A stretch of DNA of 19,203 nt from Methanoregula sp. UBA247 (GCA_002495055.1 DADR01000058.1:281-19483), one strand, 5' to 3'. Shown: positions 6,906-13,971, counted from the stretch's first letter. A program made the numbers and translations. Notes: generated from the letters alone by a model not told the origin.

Positions 6906-8876
6906 GTTGTTGGTTCCCAGCCAGTACGGATTAAGCCCCTTTTCTGCAAAAATCATCCATCCTGTTGCACCGACATGAAGACGATGATAATAGATCCACG
7001 GGATCCCATCTGTCACATCCAGACCGGTTGATAACTGTTCGCTGTCGGTTGCAAATATTCCCCCATCACTAGTCCGGTTTAATTTCAGGAAAGCAACAAC
7101 GTCATTCCATCGTGTAATTCTGCCGATTTTTTGATAAGCAACAGCCATCTGTGCTGTGCCTTCGTTCCAGACACCATCTGTATTATTTTTAAAGCCAAAT
7201 CCATCTCCATATGAAAGATATTGTTCAGAATAGGTGATCGCTCGCTGATACTGGGTTTCAGTGTCGTCAAATGCGAGATTGCTCCATGCCTGCACATCAA
7301 GGACAATCGGGTTTGTGTTCAGTGTTGAACCGTCCGGAAGCGTTCCAATCCAGAATTTACCATCAGAGGAATCCCACATCGCATCCAGAAATACCCGTGC
7401 CTTCCCTGCCCGGGTATTCCACGTACTGTTATTGGTAATTTGATAGAGCTTCGTGAATGCTACGTAAAGATCGATATTATGTTCAGTTGATTTGTAGGTA
7501 AGGGGCGTCTGGTCGCGTTCCCATCCTTCGAAACCCCCGGTATATCCGGGTATTCCGGTTGAATTATAACAGTTGAACTCCACCCAGTCCCCCATTCGTT
7601 CCGAAGCCAGTAAGTATTTATCATTCCCTCCTTTTTCATACATGGACAGGAGTGCGATCATGGTCCATGCAACATTGCCGGTATGGGTGCTGACCTGGAA
7701 CTTATCCTCGTACCATTTTCCTGTGCTGGAATTGTAGAACCCCGACATACGGACCGTATTGCTCCTGCCGTTGGGGGTCCAGCCATCCGGGAGGACGAGA
7801 TCGCCACCCATATATCCATTCCTGATACGGCCATCATCGAAATACCGGTCATGGTTTTGTGCATATACCAGCGCATCGGCGACCAGCCTTGCCCTTGTCA
7901 GATTATTTTCTGCAATAAACGCGAGTAATGCAATAGCATTATCATAGGTGAATGCCGTGTTCCGGAGTACTTTATCAAAGTCATTTGATGAGTTTATCGT
8001 TTTGTAACTCACGAGGAACCGTGGTTCATCCAGTTGTGCCTTGTCGTACTGGATATCGTCAAGATAGAATGTAATATTCTGATTTCCGTTATCTGCAGCA
8101 GTTGCCGCCCATCCGAATCCGCCAAGTACATAACTCAGGTCTTTCCCCCGGAGATCAATAGAATATTTTGTCCATGTTGTCGACAGGGTCAATTTTCCCG
8201 TTCTCACATCTCGCGACGAATCACCGAATGGCATTTTGTACGTCGCATTGTGCCCAACACCACACACAAGAAATTCCACAATCTCCCCCCCGGTTGCACC
8301 CCTTGCCCAGAATGAAAGAGTTGTAGCCCCGGAAAGATTCACTCCGGCGTTTGGCAATGTCCCCCAATTCGAACCGGGTTCCTTCTCGGTTCCCGTTAGG
8401 TTCCCGTTGAGAAAATACCATCCGCTCCATGCCCCTGCAGCAGGAGAAAAAGTGCATTCAATGGTGGTAATTCCGGAATGCGAATTCAGAGAAATATCTT
8501 CTTTCATGTACGGGACTTTATTAACATCACCGCCATCTGCCACCATTGCACCTCGGGCGGAAAAATGGTTTCCGGCGGCGTCTGCATCAGAATAGACATC
8601 AACGGTCTTATGGTACTGGTCCATTATCTCAGCCAGATAATCTGTGGACTTACTCGCCAGGCCGAGCGATTGTGCCGGGTTGAGAAGATTTGAGTGTAGA
8701 TCCAGGTTCTTTCCCGTACTCATATTCGGATTGCTTTCCATGAGCTGTGTACTGGATGCAGATACTGTTGTGAATGCTGCAAATAAGAGAAAGACGAACA
8801 ATAAAAGAAAAATTCTGGTTTTATTCCGGGTACTTATTACGGATCGACCACAATTCCAAAAAATCCACGGTTTCAT
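6501..8876 (-). CDS. Exported surface protein: putative sugar-binding and six-hairpin domains plus three FG-GAP/VCBS-like repeats
   Basis: The 791-aa product has a long basic n-region, a hydrophobic core (about 22-36) and a probable signal-peptidase site after VSA (residue 40). Residues about 90-290 look like a beta-sandwich carbohydrate-binding module (an LSFWARGATGG-type strand, and ITFYLDDIQ near its end). Residues about 300-657 are helix-rich with repeated aromatic motifs (STEHNIDLYVAF, WNEGTAQMAVAY, YYHRLHVGATGWMIFAEKG, NPYW) that resemble six-hairpin glycosidase-like toroids. The tail is three repeats of 46, 46 and 42 residues (658-791), each with GIAIFRPSTGYWYFD, NLDGIVNKSFRYGGSTD and a GDWDGDGKD-like acidic Ca-type loop, which the last repeat replaces with VAKWA. 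Many N-x-S/T sequons suggest glycosylation. Substrate and catalytic residues are not identified. The TATA box at 8911-8920 and GGGG before the ATG support this start. Confidence 0.85.
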   Translation of the reverse strand: MKPWIFWNCGRSVISTRNKTRIFLLLFVFLLFAAFTTVSASSTQLMESNPNMSTGKNLDLHSNLLNPAQSLGLASKSTDYLAEIMDQYHKTVDVYSDADAAGNHFSARGAMVADGGDVNKVPYMKEDISLNSHSGITTIECTFSPAAGAWSGWYFLNGNLTGTEKEPGSNWGTLPNAGVNLSGATTLSFWARGATGGEIVEFLVCGVGHNATYKMPFGDSSRDVRTGKLTLSTTWTKYSIDLRGKDLSYVLGGFGWAATAADNGNQNITFYLDDIQYDKAQLDEPRFLVSYKTINSSNDFDKVLRNTAFTYDNAIALLAFIAENNLTRARLVADALVYAQNHDRYFDDGRIRNGYMGGDLVLPDGWTPNGRSNTVRMSGFYNSSTGKWYEDKFQVSTHTGNVAWTMIALLSMYEKGGNDKYLLASERMGDWVEFNCYNSTGIPGYTGGFEGWERDQTPLTYKSTEHNIDLYVAFTKLYQITNNSTWNTRAGKARVFLDAMWDSSDGKFWIGTLPDGSTLNTNPIVLDVQAWSNLAFDDTETQYQRAITYSEQYLSYGDGFGFKNNTDGVWNEGTAQMAVAYQKIGRITRWNDVVAFLKLNRTSDGGIFATDSEQLSTGLDVTDGIPWIYYHRLHVGATGWMIFAEKGLNPYWLGTNNEGIAIFRPSTGYWYFDCNLDGIVNKSFRYGGSTDQIIAGDWDGDGKDGIAIFRPSTGYWYFDYNLDGIVNKSFRYGGSTDHIVTGDWDGHGKDGIAIFRPSTGYWYFDYNLDGIVNKSFRYGGSTDRIIVAKWA

Positions 8877-8910
8877 ACATACCCCAATGTCAGAAAATCA
8901 TCTATCCGAT

Positions 8911-8920
8911 TTTATATACA
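8911..8920 (-). promoter_or_regulatory. TATA box for the surface-protein gene
   Basis: The minus strand reads TGTATATAAA, centred about 39 bp before the ATG at 8876. This predicts transcription from about 8890 and a leader of about 14 nt containing a GGGG element. Confidence 0.6.
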
Positions 8921-9325
8921 TTCCTAAATGGTTTTTCACATCCCTGAATCAAATAGGGTCAACACCTCCTGTTGCTTCCTCACCGCTGCTACCTCATGTT
9001 CGATCGCATCCGCACTCCGGACGCGTGGAAGCTTGGTGGACAAACTCCTCATGTTTGGGAAGGAGCTGGGGGATCGTGCCTCATCTGGCCGGGTTTGGCA
9101 TAAGGTAGGCTTCTTGAGCGTGATGAAGGTGCAAGGCTAGACTGTATCTCAAATAAGCCCGCAAACTGCTCCTTTTGGCAAACGGACGAACGTGTTTTCG
9201 GGTCAGTAAATTCAATGTCAACATTGACAAAAAATATGGATTAAAACGATTATTTTCATTATTGGACTGATTTGAAAGGATTTTGACCTGTCAATTTAGC
9301 GGTCGTACAGCAGCCCCTTTTTTTC
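8921..9325. other. Gene-poor stretch upstream of the surface-protein gene
   Basis: No convincing gene is present. A 70-codon plus-strand frame (8928-9140) has no SD or promoter and an erratic composition. Its second half (LVDKLLMFGKELGDR) could be a relic of a coding sequence but resembles nothing I can name. From about 9190 the sequence becomes AT-rich, then GC-rich again as the 9326 repeat copy begins. Confidence 0.35.
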
Positions 9326-9447
9326 GCTGGATGGGTAGCACGGTCAGCATGAAAGGAACACCAGTTTTGGGGGTTGGAGGAATGAATTTTAACGTCGGAT
9401 GTCGACGTGAAATTGGGCGGGGGATGGCTTGTGCAGGAAGACTCCGG
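9326..9447. repeat. Diverged dispersed repeat, copy A
   Basis: This copy aligns with 9660-9783 over about 120 bp with few gaps. Shared blocks in order are GGATGGG, TGAAAGGAA, GGGGTTGGA, and TCGGAT followed by TCGACGTGAAAT. An extra ACGTGAAAT also occurs at 9462-9470. On the minus strand, copy A in the same phase as copy B reads FTSTSDVKIHSSNPQN. Confidence 0.7.
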
Positions 9448-9659
9448 CTTACAGCAAGTAGACGTGAAATCGCCCTATTCAGGCTCTGATTGGCAAAAGA
9501 AGCCTTTTTGGATCTGACTGAATTGTTCAGGTTGCACAAAACCTCAAAATCCGGCACATGTTTTCAAACAGAGCGTAATTCATAGATTTTATGTCAAAAT
9601 ACGCAATATTCTGGCGGGAAAATGTACGCAAATGGACGCTTTTGGATGGCCGATCGCTC

Positions 9660-9783
9660 GCCGGATGGGCTAAAGTGGTGGAAAGTGAAAGGAAGGGTTG
9701 TTTTTGGGGTTGGACGGGTGAAATCTCTCTTCGGATATCGACGTGAAATCAGGGTTGGGGGTTATGTGTAGGGGGACCCCGTA
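9660..9783. repeat. Diverged dispersed repeat, copy B
   Basis: Partner of copy A, in the same orientation and 334 bp away. Its minus-strand reading FTSISEERFHPSNPKN lies inside the 82-codon frame at 9670-9918. Residues shared with copy A in the same phase are F-T-S, S, H, S-N-P, N and S-F-H. No flanking direct repeats or transposase were seen, so its nature is unknown. Confidence 0.7.
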
Positions 9784-9918
9784 CGTCAACCACTCACATC
9801 TCCGGTTCACCGCCTCGTTCCACTGGGGGATAGAGTGGAACTTTAACTTCAACCGGTACGGGCTTTTAAGGATCTTCAGGGTTTCGATATATCCGGCAAT
9901 CGCTTCCTCAATATTCAT
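9670..9918 (-). CDS. Possible small hypothetical protein, 82 aa (uncertain)
   Basis: This frame opens at ATG 9916-9918 with MNIEEAIAGYIETLKILKSP, a plausible amphipathic helix, then continues through KLKFHSIPQWNEAVNRRCEW to a Pro- and Asn-rich tail. The N-terminal half looks protein-like. The C-terminal half is the repeat copy B, in a phase whose peptide is partly conserved in copy A, which suggests the repeat was once coding. No SD lies just before the ATG; GGTGA is about 20 nt away. An AT-rich TTTAAAAAAA at 9961-9970 on this strand might serve as a TATA element. It could be the relic of a longer gene rather than an active one. I do not recognise a family. Confidence 0.3.
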   Translation of the reverse strand: MNIEEAIAGYIETLKILKSPYRLKLKFHSIPQWNEAVNRRCEWLTYGVPLHITPNPDFTSISEERFHPSNPKNNPSFHFPPL

Positions 9919-9957
9919 TAGCGTCTTGTCCCACTTGTCACCTTAAGAGATGCAGCC

Positions 9958-9990
9958 GGGTTTTTTTAAACCCCTCTCGAAATGTCGAGA
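9958..9990. terminator. Two adjacent hairpins
   Basis: GGGTTT (9958-9963) pairs with AAACCC (9968-9973) across TTTT. TCTCGA (9975-9980) pairs with TCGAGA (9985-9990) across AATG. Both stems are perfect 6-bp inverted repeats placed side by side. They may be a terminator, a recombination or element end, or part of a small RNA. The T7 run is inside the first stem rather than after it, which is unlike a classical terminator. Confidence 0.4.
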
Positions 9991-10150
9991 AAGAAAATAA
10001 TAATCTTACCTGTATCATGCACTTTCAGATGTGCCTAATTATTTTAGATAAAAATACCCGGTATTTAATAAAATGAAAACCCGTCCCAAGCAATGCCCGA
10101 ACGGTCATGGAAATGGAGGGGTGAGCCGGATAACATTTTTTAAAAAGCGG
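9991..10150. other. AT-rich spacer with a 32-codon frame
   Basis: Between the hairpins and the regulator gene the DNA is AT-rich to about 10080. A 32-codon plus-strand frame (10073-10171) begins MKTRPKQCPNGHGNGG after a TTTAATAAA element and runs into the 3' end of the regulator gene. CPNGH recalls half of a zinc ribbon such as those at transposase N-termini. It is too short for a confident call. Confidence 0.25.
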
Positions 10151-10534
10151 TCATCGGAGGCAATCACGTAATTTCCAGATGAGAGCTAGTTGATTATTGA
10201 TTTTGTTTTTCTTTTTTTCCTCGATGCTGTCAATGATCACGGTTACGGGAATTTCCAGTTCATAGACTTTTGTTGGCCGGCCCTTATTCTCGGCGGTTTT
10301 CTCACGACTTCTGATCCAACCCCGATCTTTCATGAAGTTCATTGCCAGGCTGATCTCTGGCTGGCGCATGTCAGTCCCGCGCTCGATAACCCGGGAGGTT
10401 GCTTCCGGTGTACTCGCAAGGAACACCAGCACTTTTGCAACATGTCTTTTCATTCCAATCTCGATCAGCAGGTTGGCGAACTCTTCTTCCTTTTCGGTAA
10501 AATATTGTACGCTTTCCTCCCTCATTGAGATCAT
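10151..10534 (-). CDS. Winged-helix transcriptional regulator, 127 aa
   Basis: The small cytosolic DNA-binding protein has a helical N-terminus (about 9-30), a winged-helix core (about 33-97) and a charged C-terminal helix (about 103-125). The core contains HVAKVLVFLAS, then EATSRVIERGTDMRQPEISLAMNFMKDRGWI as the helix-turn-helix, and a basic wing REKTAENKGRPTKVYEL. The layout resembles ArsR/TrmB-like regulators of methanogens. No ligand domain or metal-binding cysteines are visible, so the signal is unknown. A TATA box centred near 10558 is about 24 bp before ATG 10534, which suggests a leaderless mRNA starting at that codon (an ATG at 10525 is the alternative). An inverted repeat flanking the TATA box suggests self-regulation. 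The targets are unknown; its neighbours are a gene-poor stretch and a tRNA. Confidence 0.82.
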   Translation of the reverse strand: MISMREESVQYFTEKEEEFANLLIEIGMKRHVAKVLVFLASTPEATSRVIERGTDMRQPEISLAMNFMKDRGWIRSREKTAENKGRPTKVYELEIPVTVIIDSIEEKKKNKINNQLALIWKLRDCLR

Positions 10535-10541
10535 TTCAAAA

Positions 10542-10588
10542 ATTGAATATTCTTTATATAAAAATTCGATATATGATTATAGTTCAAT
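10542..10588 (-). promoter_or_regulatory. Promoter and candidate operator of the winged-helix regulator
   Basis: The minus strand carries a TATA element (complement of 10553-10563, TTTATATAAAA). It is flanked by a perfect 6-bp inverted repeat: ATTGAA at 10542-10547 and TTCAAT at 10583-10588. Half-sites on both sides of the TATA box are a common arrangement for an archaeal repressor controlling its own gene. The pairing of site and protein is inferred. Confidence 0.45.
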
Positions 10589-10864
10589 ATTAACCTTTAA
10601 TGGATCATATTTGAGAGCGGGGTATTTTTTTAACGAATTTTACATACGGAAGCCTGATAATTGGCGGTTTGGGGTTCATGTTGTTTGCATTATTGTTCCA
10701 AGCTCGTGTGAAGTGATCACCAAACACTTCCGTTCTTTTGATCACATTCTGCCATATTTCCTCCGTTGAACCATTAAAATGCATTACTTACACTAATAGC
10801 GATAAAAGAGATTTTATTTTTTGAAATCTTTTTATAAACAGATTTTTCCCTTAAAAAATTAACA
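10589..10864. other. AT-rich divergent spacer, no supported gene
   Basis: This stretch lies between the regulator promoter and the 3' end of tRNA-Val. It is strongly AT-rich at both ends, with a more balanced middle (10620-10760), and I see no gene with start signals. The right end holds T tracts that can terminate the tRNA transcript on the minus strand, including T6 as the complement of 10853-10858. Confidence 0.5.
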
Positions 10865-10938
10865 TGGGCCCGGCCGGATTCGAACCGGCGACCTCCGCCG
10901 TGTAAGGGCGACGTCATAACCGACTAGACCACGAGCCC
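10865..10938 (-). tRNA. tRNA-Val (anticodon UAC)
   Basis: Read on the minus strand, the 74 nt fold into a full cloverleaf. The acceptor stem GGGCTCG pairs with CGGGCCC, including a G-U wobble (T5-G68). The D stem GTC/GAC is followed by the anticodon stem TCGCC/GGCGG with loop CTTACAC, so the anticodon is TAC (Val). The T arm is GCCGG-TTCGAAT-CCGGC and the discriminator is A. There is no intron and CCA is not encoded. A T6 run follows within about 15 bp and would end the transcript. Confidence 0.96.
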
Positions 10939-11082
10939 GTGCTCCTATTAATGTTTCCCTGCACCCTATTAACGTTGTTGATGTCCTCTGAAACGATGCC
11001 CATTGATCATTCATAAAGAATGATAAACGGAACAGGTATCAGGAATACAGAATGAAAAATGACATAAAAAAGAACAGAATTG

Positions 11083-11979
11083 TTATTCTTTCTTCAGTTT
11101 GATGTCGATGGCATATTTTTCTGCGTTCTTGTCTGCCATGGCCTGGATAGCGGCGATCTCGGCATCCTGGCGTTTTGGCTTGAATAGGTGACGGAAACGT
11201 TTCTGGGTTTTTAAATATTCTTCGACTGGCTTGCGGACAACCTTTTTAGCTTTTACAACCTTGCCGTCGACCATTTCAAAATTGACCCAGAGTCCCGTCT
11301 CTATCGCCAGTTTTGCAATTGCTACCGTCTGGTTTCCCTCAAAGCCCCAGCCGGTACAACAGGGTGCATGGACCTGGACATAGCACGGGCCTTTGGTATT
11401 GATCGCCTTCTCAACTTTCTGCATGAAATCAGCAGGATAGGCAATCGAAGCAGTTGCAACGTAAGGTGCACCATGGGCTGCCAGGATCTGCGGCATGTCC
11501 TTTTTTGGACGTTTGTTGCCAAACGAGCATTTACCAGCCGGGCTTGTTGTTGTGCTGGCATCGTATGGCGTGGCACCGGAACGCTGTATACCGGTGTTCA
11601 TGTAGGCCTCATTATCGTAGCATATATAGGTTAAATCATGACCGCGTTCAAAGGCACCACTGATACAGATCATACCAATATCGAAGGTGGCACCGTCACC
11701 TGCCATGATTACAACCTTCTCGGTCCTGCCTTGTTTTTTGAGTGACGCTTCAATACCGGATGCAACTGCCGAGGCATTTTCAAAGAGTGAGTGGATCCAT
11801 GGCACCTTCCAGGCGGTTTCCGGGTAAGGGGTGGAGAACACTTCCATGCAGCCCGTGGCGGAAACAACGATGGTATCCTTACCAGCGGCTTTTGTTACCA
11901 GTCTTGCCGCCAGCGCCGCTCCACACCCGCCACATGCCCGGTGTCCGCAATCAAATAGCTCAAGGTTTTTATCGATCAT
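11083..11979 (-). CDS. porB: Pyruvate:ferredoxin oxidoreductase, beta subunit
   Basis: PorB (298 aa) binds thiamine diphosphate and the proximal 4Fe-4S cluster of the enzyme that interconverts acetyl-CoA, CO2 and pyruvate with ferredoxin. In hydrogenotrophic methanogens it mainly makes pyruvate for biosynthesis. Cluster ligands are visible in CGHRACGGCG (Cys16, Cys19), SATGC (Cys44) and the APCCTGWG site near residue 207. The ThDP-Mg motif starts at GDG (94-96) and ends at the Asn of YDNEAYMNTG (Asn123). I chose the ATG at 11977-11979 because GGAGGTG stands 7 nt before it and the family starts near this point. The longer open frame to 12045 lies inside porA. It is last in porG-porD-porA-porB, one base after the porA stop, implying translational coupling. 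Confidence 0.95.
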   Translation of the reverse strand: MIDKNLELFDCGHRACGGCGAALAARLVTKAAGKDTIVVSATGCMEVFSTPYPETAWKVPWIHSLFENASAVASGIEASLKKQGRTEKVVIMAGDGATFDIGMICISGAFERGHDLTYICYDNEAYMNTGIQRSGATPYDASTTTSPAGKCSFGNKRPKKDMPQILAAHGAPYVATASIAYPADFMQKVEKAINTKGPCYVQVHAPCCTGWGFEGNQTVAIAKLAIETGLWVNFEMVDGKVVKAKKVVRKPVEEYLKTQKRFRHLFKPKRQDAEIAAIQAMADKNAEKYAIDIKLKKE

Positions 11980-11980
11980 C

Positions 11981-13135
11981 TCACAGCACCTCCGTGCGCA
12001 GCCCGTAGAACATATCTCCCTGCCCTTTTTCAACAAGTGCGACAATCTCCTTGATGTCTTTCTTCCTGACGTCTCTTCCGCCCAGACCGATGATATAACC
12101 TTTTACCGGGATGCCGGAATTATAGAGTGCATCCTTAACTTCCAGGGTCACTGCCCCCTTCGCACCCAGTGAAATGTTCTTGTCGAGCACGGCAACTCTC
12201 TTTACATGGAGAAGAGCCTTAGCCACATCTTCCGTGGGGAACGGGCGGAAGACACGGATCTTAAGGAGGCCAACTTTTTTGCCTTCATCACGCATCTCAT
12301 CAATTGCGTCCTTGGTAGTACCGCAGATTGAGCCCAGTGCAACAATCGCCGTTTCGGCATCTTCAAGCCGGTACCCTTCGACCATGGCACTATAATCCCT
12401 CCCGAACATCTGTCCAAATTCTTTTCCTGCTTTATGGATAATTGCTTTTGATTCCTTGAGGGCGCGATCCATCTCATACCTGAATTCGTGATAATACTCC
12501 GGTGTTGCATACATGCCGAAACTGATCGGATCGGCTGCGTCAAGCCGTTCGGAGGGTGTATATTTCGGGAGGAATCGGTCAATATCGTCCTGCGTGAGCA
12601 TATCAATAGGTTCGTAGGTATGCGAGAGGATGAAGCCATCAAAGCAGACGAATGCAGGCAGGAGGACGGATGACTCCTCGGCTACCCGGTACGCGATATA
12701 GTGCAGATCTGTGGCTTCCTGGTTGTCCTCTGCGTAGAACTGCAGCCAGCCGGAATCACGCAGTGATATGGAGTCCTGCTGGTCATTCCAGATCGAGAGC
12801 GGCGCACCAAGTGCCCTGTTGGCAATTGACATCACAATCGGGAGACGCATTCCCGCAACATTAAAGCAGACTTCAAACATAAGAGCAAGTCCCTGTGATG
12901 TCGTCGCAGAGTAGGTGCGTGAACCTGCAGCGCTTGCCCCGATACATGCAGACAGTGCGGAAAACTCATTTTCTACGGTAATATATTCAGCATCGAGCTC
13001 GCAGTTCGCAACATATTCAGCGAGTGCTTCGACGATATGTGTCTGGGGGGTGATTGGATAGGCAGCAATCACCTGCGGGCGGCAGAATTTTACTGCTTCT
13101 GCCACTGCATGCGATCCTTCGGTTATTTCCATCAT
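11981..13135 (-). CDS. porA: Pyruvate:ferredoxin oxidoreductase, alpha subunit
   Basis: PorA (384 aa) supplies the N-terminal ThDP pyrimidine-binding half of the active site and the middle transketolase C-like domain. Motifs: AYPITPQT (25-32) for pyruvate/ThDP contact, VENEFSA with Glu55, GSRTYSATTSQGLALM (71-86) and the central SIWNDQQDSISLRDSGW, which is typical of archaeal PorA. The C-terminal domain has VFRPFP and a Rossmann-like KRVAVLDKNISLG. It begins with two tandem ATG codons; the first abuts the porD stop with no gap, and GGAGGAG lies just upstream inside porD. Length and motifs are normal. It assembles with PorB, PorD and PorG in the cytosol. Confidence 0.96.
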   Translation of the reverse strand: MMEITEGSHAVAEAVKFCRPQVIAAYPITPQTHIVEALAEYVANCELDAEYITVENEFSALSACIGASAAGSRTYSATTSQGLALMFEVCFNVAGMRLPIVMSIANRALGAPLSIWNDQQDSISLRDSGWLQFYAEDNQEATDLHYIAYRVAEESSVLLPAFVCFDGFILSHTYEPIDMLTQDDIDRFLPKYTPSERLDAADPISFGMYATPEYYHEFRYEMDRALKESKAIIHKAGKEFGQMFGRDYSAMVEGYRLEDAETAIVALGSICGTTKDAIDEMRDEGKKVGLLKIRVFRPFPTEDVAKALLHVKRVAVLDKNISLGAKGAVTLEVKDALYNSGIPVKGYIIGLGGRDVRKKDIKEIVALVEKGQGDMFYGLRTEVL

Positions 13136-13396
13136 CTACTTCTCCTCCTGTTTCATTGCAATCGCTGTACCCGGGCATTCTTCGGCACAGATCCCGCACC
13201 CCTTACAGTACGTGTAATCAGGAGCTACGAATCCCTCTTCAGTTTCATGGACACAACCCTCGGGACAAAGGGTCATACACAACCCGCATTGAGTACACTT
13301 CTCCCTGTCAAAAACCGGTTTGAAGACGCGCCACGATCCGGTTTTGTTGTCACGTGACTTACCCGGTCGGGCCCTGCATCCTACGGCAAGTGCCAT
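13136..13396 (-). CDS. porD: Pyruvate:ferredoxin oxidoreductase, delta (ferredoxin-like) subunit
   Basis: PorD (86 aa) is the two-cluster ferredoxin-like subunit that carries electrons from the proximal cluster in PorB to external ferredoxin. Two 4Fe-4S motifs are complete: Cys34-37-40-44 (CTQCGLCMTLCP) and Cys64-67-70-74 (CKGCGICAEECP). An extra Cys48 follows the first motif. A short N-terminal segment precedes the clusters, as in other archaeal PorD proteins, with GSWRVFKPVFD before the first cysteine. Its ATG overlaps the porG stop by one base (TAATG), and its stop codon abuts the porA start, so it sits in a fully coupled operon. Confidence 0.95.
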   Translation of the reverse strand: MALAVGCRARPGKSRDNKTGSWRVFKPVFDREKCTQCGLCMTLCPEGCVHETEEGFVAPDYTYCKGCGICAEECPGTAIAMKQEEK

Positions 13397-13938
13397 TATG
13401 CAGCCCCCTTTACCCTGTCATATGCCTGCCGGGCAGCTTCGATATTATTAATTGCAAGTTCTTTTGGGAACCGGTGGTTGAGTGCATGTTCCAGCGCAGA
13501 AAATTTTATCTCTCCCGTTGCTGCAGCAAAAGCTCCCATAAGTGAGGTATTGGTAATGGGGAGCCCGATTGCCTTCAACGCGATTGAAGTTGCATCGATA
13601 GTGATCAATTTTACCCCTTCCGGCACCTTAAAGTCAGGTACCCTTTCTGTGTTCACGATCACAATGCCCCCCTTCTTTACACCCTGGAATACATTCACAT
13701 CCTTGATGAGGGTGCTGTCCTGGACAATGATATAGTCCGGTTCATAGACCTGACTTCGCTTCCGGATTATTTTATCATCGAACCGTACAAATGCCTGGAC
13801 AGGTGCCCCCCGCCGCTCGACACCAAATGCCGGGAAGGCCTGGGCAAAGACGCCCCCCTCGAATGCGGCGATCGCAATTAATTCGGCAGCGGTAACGGAT
13901 CCTTGACCGCCCCTGCCGTGGATGCGTAACTCTCTCAA
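13396..13938 (-). CDS. porG: Pyruvate:ferredoxin oxidoreductase, gamma subunit
   Basis: PorG (180 aa) is the structural gamma subunit. It begins RELRIHGRGGQGSVTAAELIA, the standard family N-terminus, and contains AFPAFGVERRGAPVQAFVR and LMGAFAAATGEI. The start codon is TTG (13936-13938): an in-frame TAA lies a few codons upstream and no ATG intervenes, while GGGGAT stands 5 nt before it. This makes the first gene of the operon one with a weak start codon. A TATA box (13972-13979) lies upstream and overlaps the end of mmp12. The four por genes are in the order G-D-A-B with 1-bp overlaps or gaps, so a single mRNA is expected. Confidence 0.94.
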   Translation of the reverse strand: MRELRIHGRGGQGSVTAAELIAIAAFEGGVFAQAFPAFGVERRGAPVQAFVRFDDKIIRKRSQVYEPDYIIVQDSTLIKDVNVFQGVKKGGIVIVNTERVPDFKVPEGVKLITIDATSIALKAIGLPITNTSLMGAFAAATGEIKFSALEHALNHRFPKELAINNIEAARQAYDRVKGAA

Positions 13939-13971
13939 GTAAAATCCCCAATAATCTTACATGATTAATCG

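Noticed and set aside
6459..7031. 190-codon plus-strand and 151-codon minus-strand frames across the surface-protein repeats
   Set aside because: They are by-products of the 138-bp repeats (a multiple of three keeps every frame open). The translations are low-complexity copies of one another, and the minus frame of the 791-aa protein explains the DNA.
9291..9557. 88-codon minus-strand frame through repeat copy A
   Set aside because: Its phase differs from the phase in which copies A and B encode similar peptides, and no start signals are present.
9326..9783. CRISPR array from the recurring ACGTGAAAT
   Set aside because: Only three short matches occur, with unequal spacing (57 and 279 bp), long diverged flanks and no cas genes.
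10190..10769. Plus-strand frames opposite the winged-helix regulator
   Set aside because: They are shadows of the regulator gene and its AT-rich promoter, with Phe/Ser-rich translations and no domain.
11980..12045. Upstream 22-codon extension of porB
   Set aside because: It lies wholly within the end of porA, and a strong SD (GGAGGTG) points to the ATG at 11979.
11368..12172. Plus-strand frames opposite porA and porB
   Set aside because: They are antisense to enzymes with intact cofactor motifs and have no start signals.
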